Shown here: piece by piece, positions 19,909 through 20,138 of the stretch
Position numbering within the stretch: the first letter of the stretch is position 1
Layout: each line of letters opens with the position of its first letter
Origin: Phosphoribacter sp035448065
GTDB taxonomy: Bacteria; Actinomycetota; Actinomycetes; Actinomycetales; Dermatophilaceae
NCBI GenBank assembly: GCA_035448065.1
Contig: DAOTIG010000055.1
Span: forward strand, 1-20,138
Reading direction: 5' to 3'
DNA length: 20,138 bases
Position numbers and translations under genes: made by a program
Notes under the pieces: generated by a model
Told to the model about the DNA's origin: nothing
The model's database searches: none
What the model saw: only the letters and a program-made list of their open reading frames with translations

Positions 19909-20138
19909 ATGCGTGAGGTCACCCAGTCCAAGAAGCTGGCCGAGGTCTGTTACGACATCCGGGGCCCGGTGCTCGAGGAGGCCAAGCGGATCGAGGACGA
20001 GGGCCACCGGGTGCTCAAGCTCAACATCGGCAACCCGGCGCCGTTCGGCTTCGAGGCCCCCGACGAGATCCTCGTCGACATGATCGCCCAGCTGCCGATG
20101 GCCCAGGGCTACAGCGACTCCAAGGGGATCGTCTCGGC
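19909..20138 (+). CDS. AlaA-type pyridoxal-phosphate aminotransferase (partial, 5' end)
   Basis: The first 76 codons are present before the window ends. The segment VCYDIRGPVLEEAKRIEDEG followed by HRVLKLNIGNPAPFGFEAPD closely matches the start of E. coli AlaA, glutamate-pyruvate transaminase, and the mycobacterial AspC-type homologue. QGYSDSKGI near the cut is the conserved Tyr-containing cofactor region of fold-type I class I enzymes. The PLP lysine lies beyond the window. Expected to move amino groups between glutamate and pyruvate to form alanine. ATG 19909 is 5 bp after the phosphatase stop; GGGAG at 19894-19898 could be a distant ribosome-binding site, or GAGACT a weak -10 box 7 nt upstream. 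Confidence 0.9.
   Translation, partial: MREVTQSKKLAEVCYDIRGPVLEEAKRIEDEGHRVLKLNIGNPAPFGFEAPDEILVDMIAQLPMAQGYSDSKGIVS

Overview
The window is high-GC DNA (roughly 70% by eye) from an actinobacterium. Bpa (the bacterial proteasome activator), a DUF4235 protein, VapBC remnants, many GTG starts and many promoters whose -10 box lies only 6-8 nt from a start codon all fit Actinobacteria. An Intrasporangiaceae/Dermacoccaceae-type Micrococcales is my best guess, but it is inference. There are no rRNA or tRNA genes, no IS elements and no CRISPR array. Most of the window is ordinary chromosomal housekeeping and transport DNA; the unusual content is in the short sequences between genes.

Layout. 1-1618: the tail of an upstream ORF, a secreted polysaccharide deacetylase, a duplicated 88-bp copy of its 3' end, and a six-unit 19-bp tandem array. 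1619-4709: a DUF998 membrane protein and an FAD-binding dehydrogenase diverge from a 12-bp gap in which their promoters overlap; a histidine phosphatase follows. 4748-9826 (minus strand): PadR regulator, ABC ATPase and two-block FtsX-type permease form an overlapping operon, with bpa downstream. A promoter with two dyad operators precedes padR. 9827-10070 carries a 68-bp nested palindrome. 10071-11740 (minus): a PIG3-type quinone oxidoreductase coupled by a GTGA overlap to a VanZ-family membrane protein. 11871-13208: a HutF-like formimidoylglutamate deiminase without other hut genes. 13275-13743: a vapBC toxin-antitoxin locus broken by an internal deletion. 13756-14058: DUF4235. 14155-17417: TPP riboswitch, YkoE-type S-component and an EcfA-EcfA'-EcfT fusion, together a thiamine-regulated ECF importer for thiamine or its pyrimidine precursor. 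17415-17504: a 90-bp dyad filling the gap between convergent genes. 17512-19221 (minus): formate-tetrahydrofolate ligase. 19295-19903: a second histidine phosphatase. 19909-end: the start of an AlaA-type aminotransferase.

Most notable sequence-level signals: (i) the octamer GTATGCCG/CGGCATAC occurs 31 times by hand count against about 0.7 expected from base composition; (ii) one 19-bp-period repeat family lies directly behind two unrelated genes, in the same orientation relative to transcription; (iii) two large nested dyads; (iv) many apparently leaderless promoters, including a fully overlapping divergent pair. I see no complete new multi-gene defence or biosynthetic system. The octamer and the 19-bp repeat are the best candidates for something undescribed.
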